In this document: positions 44,221-52,710 of the stretch, one piece after another
Position numbering within the stretch: the stretch's first letter is position 1
How the letters are laid out: each line of letters opens with the position of its first letter
Source: Streptomyces eurythermus
GTDB taxonomy: Bacteria > Actinomycetota > Actinomycetes > Streptomycetales > Streptomycetaceae
Assembly (NCBI RefSeq): GCF_014649115.1
Contig: NZ_BMSK01000002.1
Location: 248,001-312,000 of the forward strand
DNA length: 64,000 bases
Direction: 5' to 3'
The notes under the pieces: model-generated
Told to the model about the DNA's origin: nothing
The model's input: the letters and a program-made list of their open reading frames with translations, nothing else
Database searches by the model: none
Position numbers and translations under genes: made by a program

Positions 44221-45312
44221 TCAGTGCTCCAGCCGTAGATCGGGTTCTTCTTGGTCGAGCGGCCGGCCGCCGCCGGTGCCGGGCGGCGCGGGCAGTTCTG
44301 CCACGGGGACCGGTTCCAGGCCCCGTCCGAGCAGGCCCTCGATGATCGACGGGAGGGCCTGTACGGTCTGGCGCCGGTCGCCGCCGCTCTCGTGCATCAG
44401 CACCACCGAGCCCGGCCCGGCGGCCTCCAGGACGGTCGCGGCGATCCGCTCCGGTCCCGGTCTCGCCCAGTCGCGGGAGTCCACGTCCCACAGGGTCAGA
44501 GTGGTCGGGTGCCCGTCGAGCGCGGCCAGCACCTCCGGGCTCAGCGCGCCGTACGGCGGCCGGAACCGGGTCGGCGCCTCGCCGGTCACCCGGGCCACCG
44601 CCTCCGCCGTCCGGTCGAGCTGTTCGCGCAGTTGCTCCGCGGTCAGGTCGGGCAGGAAGGGGTGTGACCAGGAGTGGTTTCCGATCTCGTGGCCGGCCTC
44701 GGCGATCCTGCGCACCTCGTCGGGCAGCGCCGCGACATGGTGGCCGACGCAGAAGAAGGTGGCCCGGACGCCGTAGCGGTCCAGGATCTCCAGGATCCGG
44801 CGGGTCTGCACCGGGTCGGGGCCGTCGTCGAAGGTGAGCGCGATCCGGGGCGTGTCACGGTCGCCGTGCTCCAGGCAGCGCCCGGCCGCCGTCAGCGCCG
44901 CCTTGAGCGGTTCGCTGCGCCGAACGCCCTCGAAGTACTCGTCGGCGCGGCCGGACAGGGTGCCGCTCTCGGCGGTCACCCGGGCCAGCTCGCCCGGGGT
45001 GCTGTGGGCCTGCTCGGCCAGTCGGCGGGCCGGGACGGAGCCGAACCGCGGCCGGGGCGGCAGCAGCCAGGGATCGGCACGGTAGACCTCCAGGCCGGCC
45101 GCCGTCATGGGTCCGTCGAGCAGGCCGTTGGTGCTGTCGATCACCGCGGCCAGCGGCCCTTCCCGGCCCAGTTCCCTCAGCCAGGTGATGAGTTCGGCGA
45201 CCTGGGCGGCGCCCCAGCCGCTCGGTTCGGTCACCCTGCGGCCCGCGCCGTCGACGACCTCGACCCGGTAGCCCGTGCCCGTCCAGGCGATGCCCGCGTA
45301 CCGCGTGCTCAC
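44221..45312 (-). CDS. polysaccharide deacetylase-like hydrolase with extra N-terminal domain
   Basis: Protein of 363 residues. The C-terminal NodB/CE4 domain (155-340) has TFDDGP at 160-165, HEIGNHSWSHPF with both zinc histidines, RFRPPYGA and VLMHESGG, so the metal site is intact. CE4 enzymes remove acetyl groups from sugars or other amides. The first 150 residues are a separate domain (TRYAGIAWTGTGYRVEVV, AAVIDSTNGLLDGPM) with a weak look of an RNase H-like fold and no signal peptide, so the enzyme is cytoplasmic. GTG start overlaps the condensation gene stop (GTGA). In this operon it could deacetylate or hydrolyse an amide of a pathway intermediate. Confidence 0.85.
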   Translation of the reverse strand: MSTRYAGIAWTGTGYRVEVVDGAGRRVTEPSGWGAAQVAELITWLRELGREGPLAAVIDSTNGLLDGPMTAAGLEVYRADPWLLPPRPRFGSVPARRLAEQAHSTPGELARVTAESGTLSGRADEYFEGVRRSEPLKAALTAAGRCLEHGDRDTPRIALTFDDGPDPVQTRRILEILDRYGVRATFFCVGHHVAALPDEVRRIAEAGHEIGNHSWSHPFLPDLTAEQLREQLDRTAEAVARVTGEAPTRFRPPYGALSPEVLAALDGHPTTLTLWDVDSRDWARPGPERIAATVLEAAGPGSVVLMHESGGDRRQTVQALPSIIEGLLGRGLEPVPVAELPAPPGTGGGRPLDQEEPDLRLEH

Positions 45313-46685
45313 GCCTCCCCCAGCGCCATCGCCTCGGTGACGACCAGCCGCTCGACCCCGCGCAGGAAGGTCTCCATGCCGTCGCGGGTGAGGACGGCCG
45401 GGTCGGCGGTCATGCACAGCTCCAGGGCGCCGGGGGCAGTCAGCACGTCCACCGCCACGGAGACGTTCGCCCGGGGCAGGAACTCCGTGGGCCAGCTCAG
45501 CTCGGTGCGGCCGGTCAGCTCGGTCAGCGCGGCCCGCGGGCGTCCGGTGGTGTCGAAGGGGCCGGTGCCCGGGTCCCGGGTGTCGTTCCACCAGCACGAG
45601 TGGTCGGCGGCCTCACCCCGCTCGACGAGCCGCGCCACCTCGCGGTCCAGCGCCCACTTGTCGTAACCGGCGTGCCGGAACGCGCTGAACGAGACGGACC
45701 GCGTGCGCCGCACCGCGTCCTGGAAGTCCCGGCCCGCGTCCGGGAGGAGGAACACCGCTTCCTGCGCCATCGTGCTGACCGACTCGGCGGCGGCCGGCTG
45801 GAAGCGGTTGCTCACCACCACCTGGAACAGGATGTCGTCGCTCCCGGACATCCTGGCCAGCTGGTGGGAGGCCGCGCCCAGCAGCACCGCCGCGTCGCTC
45901 GCGCCCCACCCGGCCGCGACCCGTTCGACGGCGACCGCGAGCGCGGGCGAGCGCAGCAGCGCGTTGGGGAAGAGCCGGCCCGGGTCGGTGTCCGCGAGGT
46001 CCGGGGCCGCGGGGGCGGTGAAGATCCGCCGGGGGCCGGCGGTCAGCCGCTCGCACCAGTAGCGCCGGGCCGCCTCGTCGCGGCGGCGGCCGAGCGGGGA
46101 CGCCTGGAACTCGGCGGCCTGCAGCGGCTGGAGGGCGGGCCGCGCCGCGAGCAGCGACTCGGCGGTGCCGCCCGCCTCGATCAGCCGCAGGTCGCGCAGC
46201 ATCCGGCCCTCGCCCCACAGGTCCATCGCGGTGTGCGAGGCCGCCAGCACCAGCCGGTGCACCAGCCCTTCGCACTCCACGAGGCCGACCCTGAACGGCC
46301 ACTGGCGCGCGTGGTCGAAGGAACGCCCCGCCAGCTCGTCCAACAGGGCTTCGCCGACCGCCGGGGCCTTCGTGGCGGCGCAGGTGCGGACCGCCACGGG
46401 CAGCTCGCCGTACCCGTCCACGACCTGGCGCAGCCCGTCCTCGCCGTCCGGCAGGAGACGGGTGTGCAGGCTGTCGTGCATCCGCAGCAGCTCCGTCAGG
46501 TCCGCGAGGACGCGGGAGGCGGGGCGGGGCGGGTCGAGCGGCAGGTCCAGCCGCAGATTGTAGCGGGGGGCGTCGTCACCGAGCCGGGTGACGACACCCC
46601 AGATCGCCCGCTGGCCCCAGGTGGCGGGGCCGGTGCCGGATCTGGCGGAGTCCAGTGTGAGGGTCCGCTCCTCGACCGTGGTCAT
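45309..46685 (-). CDS. free-standing NRPS condensation domain protein
   Basis: Protein of 458 residues that covers one condensation domain and nothing else. The active site reads SHTAMDL (150-156) in place of HHxxxDG: the catalytic second His (151) and the Asp (155) are kept, the first His is Ser and the Gly is Leu. It has no carrier or adenylation domain. It could form an amide or ester between the substrate on the operon's acyl carrier protein and a free amine. Start ATG at 46685. It overlaps the deacetylase gene by four bases. Confidence 0.85.
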   Translation of the reverse strand: MTTVEERTLTLDSARSGTGPATWGQRAIWGVVTRLGDDAPRYNLRLDLPLDPPRPASRVLADLTELLRMHDSLHTRLLPDGEDGLRQVVDGYGELPVAVRTCAATKAPAVGEALLDELAGRSFDHARQWPFRVGLVECEGLVHRLVLAASHTAMDLWGEGRMLRDLRLIEAGGTAESLLAARPALQPLQAAEFQASPLGRRRDEAARRYWCERLTAGPRRIFTAPAAPDLADTDPGRLFPNALLRSPALAVAVERVAAGWGASDAAVLLGAASHQLARMSGSDDILFQVVVSNRFQPAAAESVSTMAQEAVFLLPDAGRDFQDAVRRTRSVSFSAFRHAGYDKWALDREVARLVERGEAADHSCWWNDTRDPGTGPFDTTGRPRAALTELTGRTELSWPTEFLPRANVSVAVDVLTAPGALELCMTADPAVLTRDGMETFLRGVERLVVTEAMALGEA

Positions 46686-46754
46686 CGTGTTCCGAACCGT
46701 CCTTTCGGGTTGCCTCGTTCGGCGCTGCTGACAAGGGGGGGCGTGCCCAGACGG

Positions 46755-47891
46755 CTACAGGCCCTGCGAGATGACCATGCGCTGGATCTGGTTGGTGCCT
46801 TCGACGATCTGCAGCAGCTTGGCCTCGCGCATCCAGCGCTCCACCGGGTGGTCGCGGACATAGCCGGCGCCGCCGAGGACCTGCACCGCGTCGGTGGTCA
46901 CCTTCATCGCCACGTCGGTGGCGAACAGCTTCGCCTTCGCCGCTTCCAGCGAGTACGGGCGGCCGGCGTCCTTCAGCCGGGCGGCCGCCAGGGTGAGTGC
47001 CCGGGCCGCGGCGATCTGGGTGGCCATGTCGGCGAGCAGGAAGCCGATTCCCTGGAAGGAGAGGATCCGCTGCCCGAACTGGCGGCGTTCCTTGGCGTAC
47101 CGCACGGCGTAGTCGGCGGCGGCCTGGGCGATGCCGACCGCGCAGGCCGCGATGCCGAGCCGGCCGCAGTCCAGTGCGCCCATCGCGATCAGGAAGCCCT
47201 TGCCTTCACGGCCGATCAGCCGCCCGGCCGGCACCCGGACGCCGTCGAAGCCTATCTGGGCGGTCGGGTTGGACCACACGCCGAGTTTCCGCTCCGGCTC
47301 GTGCACCACCATGCCGGGCGTACCACCGGGCACGACCAGGCAGGACAGGCCCCGGGCGCCCGGTCCGCCGGTGCGGGTGAACACGGTGTAGAAGTCCGCG
47401 TGTCCGGCGTGGGTGACCCACGCCTTGGTCCCGCTGATCCGGTAGCCGTCGTCCTCCCGGACCGCCCGGGTGGTGAGGGCGGCGGCGTCCGACCCGGCCT
47501 CCGGCTCGGACAGGCAGTAGGCGCCGAGGAGTTCACCGCCGAGCATGCCGGGCAGCAGTTCCTCGCGCTGGGCCGGGGTGCCGTAGGCGGCGGTGCCGAA
47601 GCAGGCGAGGTTGTGCACGTTGACCGCTTCGGCGACCCCGAACCAGTGGTAGGCGATCTCCTCCAGGGCCTGGAGGTAGACCTCGTACGGCTGTCCGCCG
47701 CCGCCGTACTCCTCGGGGTACGGCAGGCTCAGCAGCCCGGCCTTGCCCAGGGTGCGCACGATCTCCCGGGGGAAGGTGTGGGATTCCTCGAACTCGGCGA
47801 CGCGGGGAGCGAGTTCGCCGGCGGCGATGTCCCGGACCAGGCCGAGCAGATCGGCCGCCTCCTCGGTGGGCAGGATGCGCTGGACCTTCAT
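46755..47891 (-). CDS. acyl-CoA dehydrogenase family flavoprotein
   Basis: FAD enzyme of 378 residues with all ACAD signatures: AYCLSEPEAGSDAA, TNQIQRMV near the end with the catalytic Glu at 364 (EGTNQIQR), and QVLGGAGYVRDHPVER. It would form a double bond on a thioester-bound substrate. With a lone AMP-ligase and acyl carrier protein it recalls PltE-type dehydrogenases that act on prolyl-carrier protein, and VioJ-type enzymes that desaturate amino acid side chains. The 199 bases upstream are the largest gap in the operon. It lies 69 bases before the condensation gene. Confidence 0.92.
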   Translation of the reverse strand: MKVQRILPTEEAADLLGLVRDIAAGELAPRVAEFEESHTFPREIVRTLGKAGLLSLPYPEEYGGGGQPYEVYLQALEEIAYHWFGVAEAVNVHNLACFGTAAYGTPAQREELLPGMLGGELLGAYCLSEPEAGSDAAALTTRAVREDDGYRISGTKAWVTHAGHADFYTVFTRTGGPGARGLSCLVVPGGTPGMVVHEPERKLGVWSNPTAQIGFDGVRVPAGRLIGREGKGFLIAMGALDCGRLGIAACAVGIAQAAADYAVRYAKERRQFGQRILSFQGIGFLLADMATQIAAARALTLAAARLKDAGRPYSLEAAKAKLFATDVAMKVTTDAVQVLGGAGYVRDHPVERWMREAKLLQIVEGTNQIQRMVISQGL

Positions 47892-48090
47892 CGGAAGTCC
47901 TCCGTGCGTGTCGGGTGCGGGTGGGCGGGAGCGGGGCGGGCCGGGCCTCGCGGCGGGCGGCGCGCAGCGCGGGGTGGGGGCGGCCGGACGGCGCGCGGGC
48001 GCGCCGGGCCCGGTGGCGGCGGGGCGCTCCGGGCCGGCGCCCGTTCGGCGGCGGCCGGCCGTCCCCCGTCGGGCCGTTCGGGCGGTGCGG

Positions 48091-48840
48091 TCAGCCGCGG
48101 TGCCAGCCGGCGGTCTCCGGCCAGTGCCGGCCGACCCGGCGGACGGCGTAGTCCCAGTAGGAGCGGACGGAGAGGTCGGCGTAGACGAAGTCCTGCTTGG
48201 CGGCCACGTCCCGGTCGGTGGACCAGGCGTACGGCACGCCGGTGCTCTCGGCGGTGAGCTGGAGGCGGCAGGCCCGCTCCAGCACCTGGGCGAAGACGGC
48301 GGCGTGCCGCACGCTCTTGCCGACGATCACTCCGCCGTGGTTGCGCAGCAGCACGGCCGGGTGCTCGCCGAGGTCCTTGGCGATGTGCTCACCGGTCGCG
48401 ATGTCCAGGACGGTGTTGCTGGTCTCGGTGAACAGGCCGAGCCGGTCGCGGAAGTAGGCGCCGTCGTGCGAGACCGGGCGCATCTCCAGATCGGTGGCGC
48501 CGAACAGCAGGGTGTACGGCGCGTGGCTGTGGACGATGCCGTTGACATCCGGCCGGGCCCGGTAGATGGCCTGGTGGAGGGGGAGTTCCGGCGGCGCCTG
48601 CGGCGGGGCGGGCCGGGTGTGGTCCACGGCGCAGCGGACCACGTCCGCCGGCGCGGCCTCGTCGAAGCCGACCAGGGCGCCCTTGATGAAGAACTCGTCC
48701 CGGCCGGGTATCCGGGCGGAGATCTGGCCCTGGTTGAAGTCGTCGTGCCCGTCGAGGGAGAGCATCCGGGCGCCGAGCGCCACCTGGAGAACGAGCCGGC
48801 GTTCGGCCGGGTTCAGCGGCTGCGGTTCCTCGGTGGTCAT
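48091..48840 (-). CDS. class II aldolase/adducin family protein
   Basis: Protein of 249 residues with the class II aldolase fold: NQGQISARIPG near the start, the metal ligands in VHSHAPYTLLFG and the later RNHGGVIVG with its histidine. Family members are fuculose-phosphate-type aldolases, decarboxylases or epimerases that use zinc. The substrate is unknown. Start overlaps the stop of the previous gene by four bases (ATGA). It is the fifth gene of the operon. Confidence 0.88.
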   Translation of the reverse strand: MTTEEPQPLNPAERRLVLQVALGARMLSLDGHDDFNQGQISARIPGRDEFFIKGALVGFDEAAPADVVRCAVDHTRPAPPQAPPELPLHQAIYRARPDVNGIVHSHAPYTLLFGATDLEMRPVSHDGAYFRDRLGLFTETSNTVLDIATGEHIAKDLGEHPAVLLRNHGGVIVGKSVRHAAVFAQVLERACRLQLTAESTGVPYAWSTDRDVAAKQDFVYADLSVRSYWDYAVRRVGRHWPETAGWHRG

Positions 48841-49553
48841 GTCCTGCTCCTAGCTGTCAGGTCGTCGTAGACGGTCCGCATGGTGACCAGGCCGGGAGCG
48901 GCGGCGCGGGCCCAGTCGGCGGCGGCCAGCGCGCCCCGGGCCGGCACCGTCCAGCTGCCGACGTGGTGCCGCACGTGCAGCGACTCGCCGTCCCAGGTGT
49001 GGGTCAGCTCGTGTTCGCTGACGGGCAGTCCGGACCGTTCGTCGGCGATGTCGGCCACCTCCCGGCCGCTCGCCCCGGCCCAGGTCCCGGCGAGCGCCAG
49101 CGCGGTGGCGCTCGGCCGGTGTGCCTTGCCGAGCGGGTGCCGTTCGCGGACGGTGGTCACCGGGTCGAACCGGCCCGTGGCGTAGGCGGCGGTGAACTCG
49201 GCGATGCGCGCTTGGAGGTAGTGGCCGAAGGAGAGGTTGGTCGCCCGGACCACCGGCACCGTTGCGGCCAGTTCGGCCAGCGCCTTCCACTGGGTGTCCG
49301 ACAGATTGGAGACGCAGGCGACGAGCGGTACCCGGTGCCCCGCGCAGTAGTCGAGGACGTCCGGGTGCGCCTCGGGAGCGCTCGCGTCGATCAGCACGTC
49401 GGGGACCGCCTCGGCGGACCAGCCGGTACGGCGGGAGGCGGTGAGGCAGACCCTGGTGCCGTCCGCCCGGCAGACCGCGCGCACGGCCGAGCCGAGCCGC
49501 CCCAGGCCGACGATCCCGATCGTGCGGCCGCCCGCCGTGGGTGTCTCAGGCAT
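48837..49553 (-). CDS. DapB-like NAD(P)H-dependent reductase
   Basis: Oxidoreductase of 238 residues. The Rossmann motif is IGIVGLGRLGSAV at about 12-24. VLIDASAPEAHPDVLDYC and ATNLSFGHY resemble dihydrodipicolinate reductase, and the C-terminal part ends HHVGSWTVPARGAL. DapB reduces a cyclic enamine/imine; this relative may reduce a cyclic imine or a similar carbonyl formed in the pathway. It overlaps the acyl carrier protein gene by eight bases and the aldolase gene by four. Confidence 0.82.
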   Translation of the reverse strand: MPETPTAGGRTIGIVGLGRLGSAVRAVCRADGTRVCLTASRRTGWSAEAVPDVLIDASAPEAHPDVLDYCAGHRVPLVACVSNLSDTQWKALAELAATVPVVRATNLSFGHYLQARIAEFTAAYATGRFDPVTTVRERHPLGKAHRPSATALALAGTWAGASGREVADIADERSGLPVSEHELTHTWDGESLHVRHHVGSWTVPARGALAAADWARAAAPGLVTMRTVYDDLTARSRT

Positions 49554-49809
49554 CGGCGCCCGCGCCGCCGGCGAGCACCAGGGCGGTGACGGAGTCGATG
49601 GTCTCGTAGTGCTCGATGGCGGCCTCCGGGTCCAGGTAGACCCCGACCTCGTTCTCGATGCTGTCGATCAGGCGCATGTAGGAGAGCGAGGTGTACCCGA
49701 CGTCGCGCAGGGAGTAGCCGGCGGCGGCGAGGTCGGCGGCGGTGACACTGCCGTCACCGGCCGCGATGACGAGATCGATGATCTTGGTGCGGAGCGCGCT
49801 GCTGTCCAT
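49546..49809 (-). CDS. acyl/peptidyl carrier protein
   Basis: Small carrier protein of 87 residues. The phosphopantetheine site is S41 in VGYTSLSYMRLIDSIE, a variant of the DSL motif with TSL. The rest forms the expected four-helix bundle with acidic helix II. It is the only carrier in the operon, beside one AMP-ligase and one condensation protein, so it would hold the intermediate during the redox steps. The ATG at 49809 was preferred to a TTG two codons upstream. Confidence 0.88.
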   Translation of the reverse strand: MDSSALRTKIIDLVIAAGDGSVTAADLAAAGYSLRDVGYTSLSYMRLIDSIENEVGVYLDPEAAIEHYETIDSVTALVLAGGAGADA

Positions 49810-49837
49810 GGGCAAGTCCTGTGGGTCGAAGGGAGGT

Positions 49838-51286
49838 TCAGTGGCTGTCTGGGGCGCTGAGCAGGCGGCGCAGGCCCTCGACGGACGGCTTGCCGATCGA
49901 GTTCGCCGGTATCCGGTCCACCAGGCGCAGGATGCCGGGCACCTTGAACGACGGGAGGGCCGCCGCGCAGTGCGCGCGCAGGGACTGCGCGGTCACGCCC
50001 GGTTCCGCGGCGACGACGGCGGCCAGGGCCGGTTCGCCGTGCTGGTTCTCGGCCTCGAAGGCGACCGCGTCCAGGACACCGGGGGCCGCGCGCAGCACGT
50101 CGGCGATCTCGATCGGGTCGATCTTGCGTCCGCCCACGTTGACCATCCGGCTCGTGCGCCCGGTCAGGTGGAGCACGCCGTCGAGCAGCCGGCCCTGGTC
50201 ACCTGTGTGGTAGTAGCCCTCGCCGTCGAGACGCTGCTCGAACAGGCCGGGCGCGTTGAGGTAACGCGAGCCCATCGACTCGCTTCTGACCCGGATGCCG
50301 TGCTCCTCGGCGAGCAGCCGCACACCGGGCAGGGGCGTGCCGAGCCCGCTGCCGGTCGCGTCCGCGGCGTATGTCAGCGGCCCGGTCTCGGCGACACCGT
50401 AGTAGTTGTGGATCGGTACGCCGGTGAGCCGGGTGAACTCCTCGCGTACCGAGTCGCGCAGCGGGGCACCGGAGGAGATCGCGGTGCGTACGGTGGCGAA
50501 GCCCGCCTCGGGGGCCCGCCGCACGATCGAGTCGTACAGCGCCGGGAACGCCACCAGCCGGGTGGCGGCCGTGCTCTCCAGGAGCCGTACGACCCGGGAG
50601 GCGGTGGGCAGACCGTGGGACAGATGCAGTGAGGCGCCTTGCAGGAAGGCCGCCAGCAACGAGGTGTTGAACGCCAGGCCGTTGGAGAGCGCCGCGAAAC
50701 AGGCGATCCGGTCCTCGGCCGCGAGGCCGGTGCCCTTCACCCAGTTGGCGGCCGCCGCGGACACGGCCGTGCCGGAGAACTCGATGCAGTTGGGCCTGCC
50801 GGTGGAGCCGGACGTGAAGCGGCACACCTCGGTGTCGTCCAGCAGTTGCGGACGCGGGGTCTCGTACCGGCGCACCCGGCTGACCGTGAGGTAGCCGAAC
50901 TCGCCGTCGTCCGTGAGGCTTTCGCTCACGATGTCCCGTACGTCGGCGCTCGGGGCGTGGATCAGCAGGTCCAGCCCGCAGTCCTCGGCGATCCGGGAGA
51001 GTTCGAACGGGCCGAACGCCGAGTCGGCCAGGAAGGGCACCGCGCCCGCGAACAGCGTGGCCAGGTAGGCGACCACGTACTCGACGGAGTTGGTGGCGTA
51101 CAGACCCACTCGGGGCGGCTCGCCGCGCACTTCGTACCGGGCGAGCCGGTCCGCCGCGGCACGGGCCCGGCCGGCCAGGTCGGCGTAGCCGAGGAGACCG
51201 TCGGCGTCGGTGACCGCGACCCGGTCGCCGTGGCGGGCGAGGACGTCGGTGAGTACTTCGGGAAGGACCGCGCGCATCGGGGTCAC
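49838..51286 (-). CDS. stand-alone AMP-dependent ligase
   Basis: Adenylate-forming enzyme of about 482 residues. Motifs: A3 as RFTSGSTGRPN, GVAETG, A7 as YHTGDQGRL, A8 as GGRKIDPIEIADVL, and the A10 lysine in NSIGKPS. It would activate an acid (amino acid, aryl acid or fatty acid) and load it on the adjacent carrier protein. Specificity cannot be assigned from reading. The GTG at 51286 overlaps the nitroreductase stop as GTGA; an ATG three codons later is the alternative. It lies 28 bases before the carrier gene. Confidence 0.9.
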   Translation of the reverse strand: MTPMRAVLPEVLTDVLARHGDRVAVTDADGLLGYADLAGRARAAADRLARYEVRGEPPRVGLYATNSVEYVVAYLATLFAGAVPFLADSAFGPFELSRIAEDCGLDLLIHAPSADVRDIVSESLTDDGEFGYLTVSRVRRYETPRPQLLDDTEVCRFTSGSTGRPNCIEFSGTAVSAAAANWVKGTGLAAEDRIACFAALSNGLAFNTSLLAAFLQGASLHLSHGLPTASRVVRLLESTAATRLVAFPALYDSIVRRAPEAGFATVRTAISSGAPLRDSVREEFTRLTGVPIHNYYGVAETGPLTYAADATGSGLGTPLPGVRLLAEEHGIRVRSESMGSRYLNAPGLFEQRLDGEGYYHTGDQGRLLDGVLHLTGRTSRMVNVGGRKIDPIEIADVLRAAPGVLDAVAFEAENQHGEPALAAVVAAEPGVTAQSLRAHCAAALPSFKVPGILRLVDRIPANSIGKPSVEGLRRLLSAPDSH

Positions 51287-52710
51287 CGCTCGTTCTGGGC
51301 GTGCGCCATGGCAAGCCGGTCGAACTTGATGCCCGAGTCGTCCGGGCAGCCGATCAGCAGGGCGTACAGGATCTCGTCGTCCTCCGGCAGCCCCGCCAGC
51401 GTTCGCCACAGCGGTGTGTCGAAGCCGCCGATGGCGGTCACGCCGACCCGCGCGCGGTGCGCGCCCAGGTAGAGCAGTTGGCCCAGGGCGCCGCAGCGGA
51501 AAGCGAGTTCGCGCAGGTTCTCGGCGCCGGCGGCGGAGCCGGCCCCGGCGAGCGAGGTGCGCGGCACGTGCAGCAGCAGGATGGCGGCGGCCCCGGCGAG
51601 GGCGCGCTGCTGCATGCAGGCTCGGGCCACCTCGTCGGTGGACGGCAGCCGTCCTGGCCGCCGCTCGCCGGTGTCCAGCCGGTACACCGCGTCGTGTCCG
51701 GGTTCCGCGGCCGACCGCAGCACGAGTGTGGCGGACAGCGCTGTGGTGTCGGGCAGGTCGGTCTCCAGCGGTGTCGTCAGGGCCGAGACCGCTTGCCAGA
51801 CGGCGGCGGCGGGGACGGGGGCGCCGGTGAACGCCTTGCTGGAGGCTCGCGTTCCGATCAGTTCGGACCACGCGGACGCATCGCCCAGGCCGCTGTCCGC
51901 GGCGGGCAGCCGTCCGTCCGTGCGGACGCGCGCGAGCGGCGCGGCCACCGTGTGGAGGGCCGGGATCTCGGAGTGCCCGGCCCACCCGGCGAGGGAGTCC
52001 CAGCAGGTGCTTTCCAGCCATGACCGCCAGGTGGGTCCGCGCCGTTCCCGGTCGGTGTCGTCGTGTACGGTCCACCGGGTCCAGGAGTCGTCGGCCGGAC
52101 CGGCAGGCAGCAGGGTCACCGAGTGAATCTCCCGGCAGTTCTCGTTCGCCTCCAGCAATTGCGACAGGGATTCCCTCGGGAAGCGCAGCCGTAGCGCCCC
52201 CGCCGCGCCACGGCCGGCCGCGGCCAGTACGAGGTTCCCGGCCGCGTGTCCGGCATCGAGCTGGGTGTAAAGATATCCTCGGTCACCGTATTTGCGCATG
52301 GAAAGCCAAGGGCGGGTGAGCGTGACGACCAGGGCGCCGCCGCCTTCCGGGACGGCCAGATCGGACGCGTCGAGTGCGGCGGCGACGGCCGCCCCGGCGG
52401 CCACCCGGGCGCAGGTGCGCCGGTCGGCGTCGACCCGGAACGCCGTCGGCACGCCGCCCTCGCCGGTGAGGACGGCGAACTCGTAGGGGTACAGGGCGCC
52501 GGCCGACGGCACCGCCCGCGCCGCGTACGAACCGCAGGAGCGGTTGGCTTTACTGGTCAGCACGCCTTCTTCGAGCAAGGACAGGGCGCGGCGCAGTCCG
52601 GGCGCGGCGACGGGCCCGGCGGGTGGTTCGGGGGGCGCCGACGGCAGCGCCACCCGGTCCCACAGGTCGGCTTCCGGAACGGGTTCACGTATGGTCAGGT
52701 TTCCTTGCAC
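51283..52710 (-). CDS. SagB-type nitroreductase with two tandem domains
   Basis: Flavin oxidoreductase of 475 residues made of two nitroreductase-like halves. The first (about 40-210) has ARAVPSAGALYPYEF and QLDAGHAAGNLVLAA, as in SagB/ThcOx enzymes; the second (about 270-470) has RASSKAFTG and LRELAFRCGALGQLLYLG. SagB-type enzymes oxidise heterocycles in peptides or make double bonds in carrier-bound substrates. It is the first gene of the operon. The GTG at 52710 was chosen; it follows GGAGG by about 12 bases. Promoter lies in the 100 bases upstream. Confidence 0.85.
   Translation of the reverse strand: MQGNLTIREPVPEADLWDRVALPSAPPEPPAGPVAAPGLRRALSLLEEGVLTSKANRSCGSYAARAVPSAGALYPYEFAVLTGEGGVPTAFRVDADRRTCARVAAGAAVAAALDASDLAVPEGGGALVVTLTRPWLSMRKYGDRGYLYTQLDAGHAAGNLVLAAAGRGAAGALRLRFPRESLSQLLEANENCREIHSVTLLPAGPADDSWTRWTVHDDTDRERRGPTWRSWLESTCWDSLAGWAGHSEIPALHTVAAPLARVRTDGRLPAADSGLGDASAWSELIGTRASSKAFTGAPVPAAAVWQAVSALTTPLETDLPDTTALSATLVLRSAAEPGHDAVYRLDTGERRPGRLPSTDEVARACMQQRALAGAAAILLLHVPRTSLAGAGSAAGAENLRELAFRCGALGQLLYLGAHRARVGVTAIGGFDTPLWRTLAGLPEDDEILYALLIGCPDDSGIKFDRLAMAHAQNER

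Noticed and set aside
44860..45312. IS110 transposase N-terminus fused to the deacetylase
   Set aside because: The domain has only a vague RNase H-like look. The DEDD signature is not complete, and the gene is cleanly coupled within an operon.
45600..48257. An 885-codon plus-strand open frame across the condensation and acyl-CoA dehydrogenase genes
   Set aside because: It spans two recognisable minus-strand genes and the gap between them, with shadow-type composition.
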